A stretch of 8,130 bases of DNA, from the NCBI GenBank assembly GCA_003167015.1, contig PMUF01000133.1, positions 1-8,130 of the forward strand. Direction: 5' to 3'. The stretch's first letter is position 1; each line of letters starts with the position of its first letter. This document shows, in pieces, positions 7,187 through 8,130 of this stretch. The notes below the pieces were generated by a model. It had not been told where the DNA came from and did no database searches. It saw nothing but the letters and a program-made list of their open reading frames with translations. A program made the translations under genes and the position numbers. This stretch comes from Chitinophagaceae bacterium (GTDB taxonomy: Bacteria; Bacteroidota; Bacteroidia; Chitinophagales; Chitinophagaceae).

Positions 7187-7831
7187 TTACCTTCTGTCCA
7201 CCAGGAAAAGATACACTTCTCTCGGTCCATGTACCCCGACGACCAGGGTCTTTTCGATATCGGCAGTGCGGCTGGGTCCCGTGGCAAAAGTGATAAGGGA
7301 GGGAAGCTGTTGCTGGTATTTTTCCTTCAGCGCCACCAATCCATCCCTGATATCATAAACTAACTGGTCGGAATAGGCTATGCAGATATGGACAGGAGCG
7401 TATACGCTGACAGTACGGCCGCCGGGGTTCGCTCCGCCGGTGCTCATCACAATGCTGCCGGTCCTTGCGATCAGCGTTTCACAGCTGGTGATGGCAGCAT
7501 CACAATCTCCCAGTTCCGCATTCGAAAAAGAGTTGAAGCCCTCTTGTTTCAACAGGGCCCGCAGCGGCTCTTCCCGGCAAATGATCTTCTTCCAGCCCTG
7601 ATGACCGGCCAGTCCATTCAGCTGGGCAGCCAGTTCGTGATGATCGATACAGAAGATGAACTTGCCCAGCAATTTGGTGAATTGCTCAGCGAACTCGATT
7701 TCCAGGTCCTGTTGTGAAGGTTGAAAGACCGAATGACTGCCTTCGCTTTGCGGAAAAGGAATAGGCGTTGATTCACTCAACGCCTTTCTTATTTTTTTTA
7801 GAATATTCTCCTTAGCGGAAGAGACGTTCAT
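7187..7831 (-). CDS. LUD-domain protein (LutC/YkgG family)
   Basis: The 214-residue product belongs to the LUD (lactate utilisation) family typified by LutC, a subunit of the LutABC L-lactate oxidation complex in Bacillus. Signatures are an N-terminal helix (ENILKKIRKAL), TSCETLIARTGSIVMS at about 115-130, TGPSRTADIE at 184-193 and GVHGP at 199-203. No lutA or lutB-like gene is present here. The gene sits nine bases after ftsH, so a role in lactate oxidation should not be assumed; stand-alone LUD proteins beside ftsH are, as far as I recall, frequent in Bacteroidota. The ATG at 7831 is the first in frame and fits the usual N-terminus; no Shine-Dalgarno sequence is seen. A strong hairpin covers codons 16-23, and an eight-A run lies just upstream of it within the coding sequence. 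Confidence 0.9.
   Translation of the reverse strand: MNVSSAKENILKKIRKALSESTPIPFPQSEGSHSVFQPSQQDLEIEFAEQFTKLLGKFIFCIDHHELAAQLNGLAGHQGWKKIICREEPLRALLKQEGFNSFSNAELGDCDAAITSCETLIARTGSIVMSTGGANPGGRTVSVYAPVHICIAYSDQLVYDIRDGLVALKEKYQQQLPSLITFATGPSRTADIEKTLVVGVHGPREVYLFLVDRR
7763..7799 (+). terminator. Intrinsic-terminator-like hairpin inside the LUD gene, plus orientation
   Basis: AGGCGTTGA (7763-7771) and TCAACGCCT (7777-7785) form a perfect nine-pair stem with a five-base loop, followed on the plus strand by TTCTTATTTTTTTT. Structurally it is a textbook rho-independent terminator, but it is antisense to the gene that contains it and no plus-strand gene lies upstream in the window. On the sense strand the same stem is followed only by ATTCCTTTTCC, a poor T-tract. 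The sequence may be constrained only by the KKIRKALSE codons. Confidence 0.45.
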
Positions 7832-7840
7832 CCGTTACAA

Positions 7841-8130
7841 TTATTTTACTTCTTCGGTAGCGGGAGGAATAACGACCGCAGGCGGAACACCGTTGCTCTC
7901 GTGGTCGGTCACATCCAGTGCTCGTTTTTCTTCATAAGGACGCTTACCGATCAGGGCTTCAACGTCGCTCTGGAAGAGCACTTCCTTTGCCAGCAAGGCT
8001 TCCGCCAGCATCTCCACTTCCCGGCTCTTAAGGGTCAGCAGGTGCTTCGTGGCAATATAAGCCTTGTCGATGAGCTTGCGAACTTCATCGTCAATGATCT
8101 TGGAAGTCTCTTCCGAATAGGGCTTGGTGA
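7841..8130 (-). CDS. ftsH: FtsH ATP-dependent zinc metalloprotease, C-terminal 95 residues
   Basis: Only the end of the gene is in the window; it continues past the right edge, so the AAA+ domain and HEXXH zinc site are not visible. The 95 residues match the FtsH helical tail: YSEETSKIIDDEVRKLID, then a helix ending in LAEALLAKEVLF, then EALIGKRPYEE, followed by a non-conserved Pro/Val-rich tail to the stop at 7841-7843. FtsH is a hexameric inner-membrane protease that removes misassembled membrane proteins; in E. coli it also degrades LpxC and so sets LPS output. It would be upstream of the LUD, lpxH, propeller and mscS-type genes in the same direction, nine bases before the LUD start codon. 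Confidence 0.95.
   Translation of the reverse strand, partial: TKPYSEETSKIIDDEVRKLIDKAYIATKHLLTLKSREVEMLAEALLAKEVLFQSDVEALIGKRPYEEKRALDVTDHESNGVPPAVVIPPATEEVK

Noticed and set aside
7784..7800. Programmed slippage at the eight-A run early in the LUD gene
   Set aside because: The frame is intact through the run and a shifted product would have no clear purpose; such runs are common in Lys codons.
1..8130. Defence island, mobile element or CRISPR array
   Set aside because: All coding regions match housekeeping or envelope families and there are no transposase, integrase, nuclease or direct-repeat array signatures.

Overview
The window reads as ordinary chromosomal DNA of a Bacteroidota bacterium, most likely a Chitinophagaceae-type member with about half G+C. 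The clues are the protein flavour of every gene, promoter-like TAnnTTTG elements with upstream TTTG/TTG boxes, and the absence of clear Shine-Dalgarno sequences. I see no mobile element, CRISPR array, tRNA, rRNA or phage gene. Almost everything is housekeeping or envelope biology, and I could not identify a new defence or biosynthetic system.

Layout. Positions 1-2379 (minus) hold most of alaS, whose C-terminal end lies off the left edge. A 143-bp divergent region (2380-2522) has candidate promoters for both directions, arranged face to face. Rightward from it run a membrane-anchored M23 (LytM-type) peptidase (2523-3494) and a MerR-type regulator with a long Ala/Pro-rich N-terminal extension carrying a tandem repeat (3563-4375). 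They are probably co-transcribed. The regulator meets an opposing gene block head-on: its stop codon and that of an MscS-type channel gene share the palindrome TTATAA at 4370-4375.

The opposing block runs leftward from the right edge: the ftsH 3' end (7841-8130), a LUD-domain protein (7187-7831), lpxH (6370-7158), a secreted beta-propeller-like protein (5528-6373) and an MscS-family channel (4370-5485). Gaps are 9, 28, -3 and 42 bp, so it looks like one operon. Its theme is envelope homeostasis: FtsH controls membrane-protein quality (and LPS synthesis in enterobacteria), LpxH makes lipid A, and MscS relieves osmotic pressure. The LUD and propeller proteins have no firm role.

Points worth a second look are the overlapping face-to-face promoters, a perfect hairpin plus T-tract inside the LUD gene pointing against it, the palindrome-bearing repeat in the MerR gene, a TTG start fused to the lpxH stop codon, and a seven-residue insertion in AlaRS. 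No stretch over 300 bases lacks a gene.
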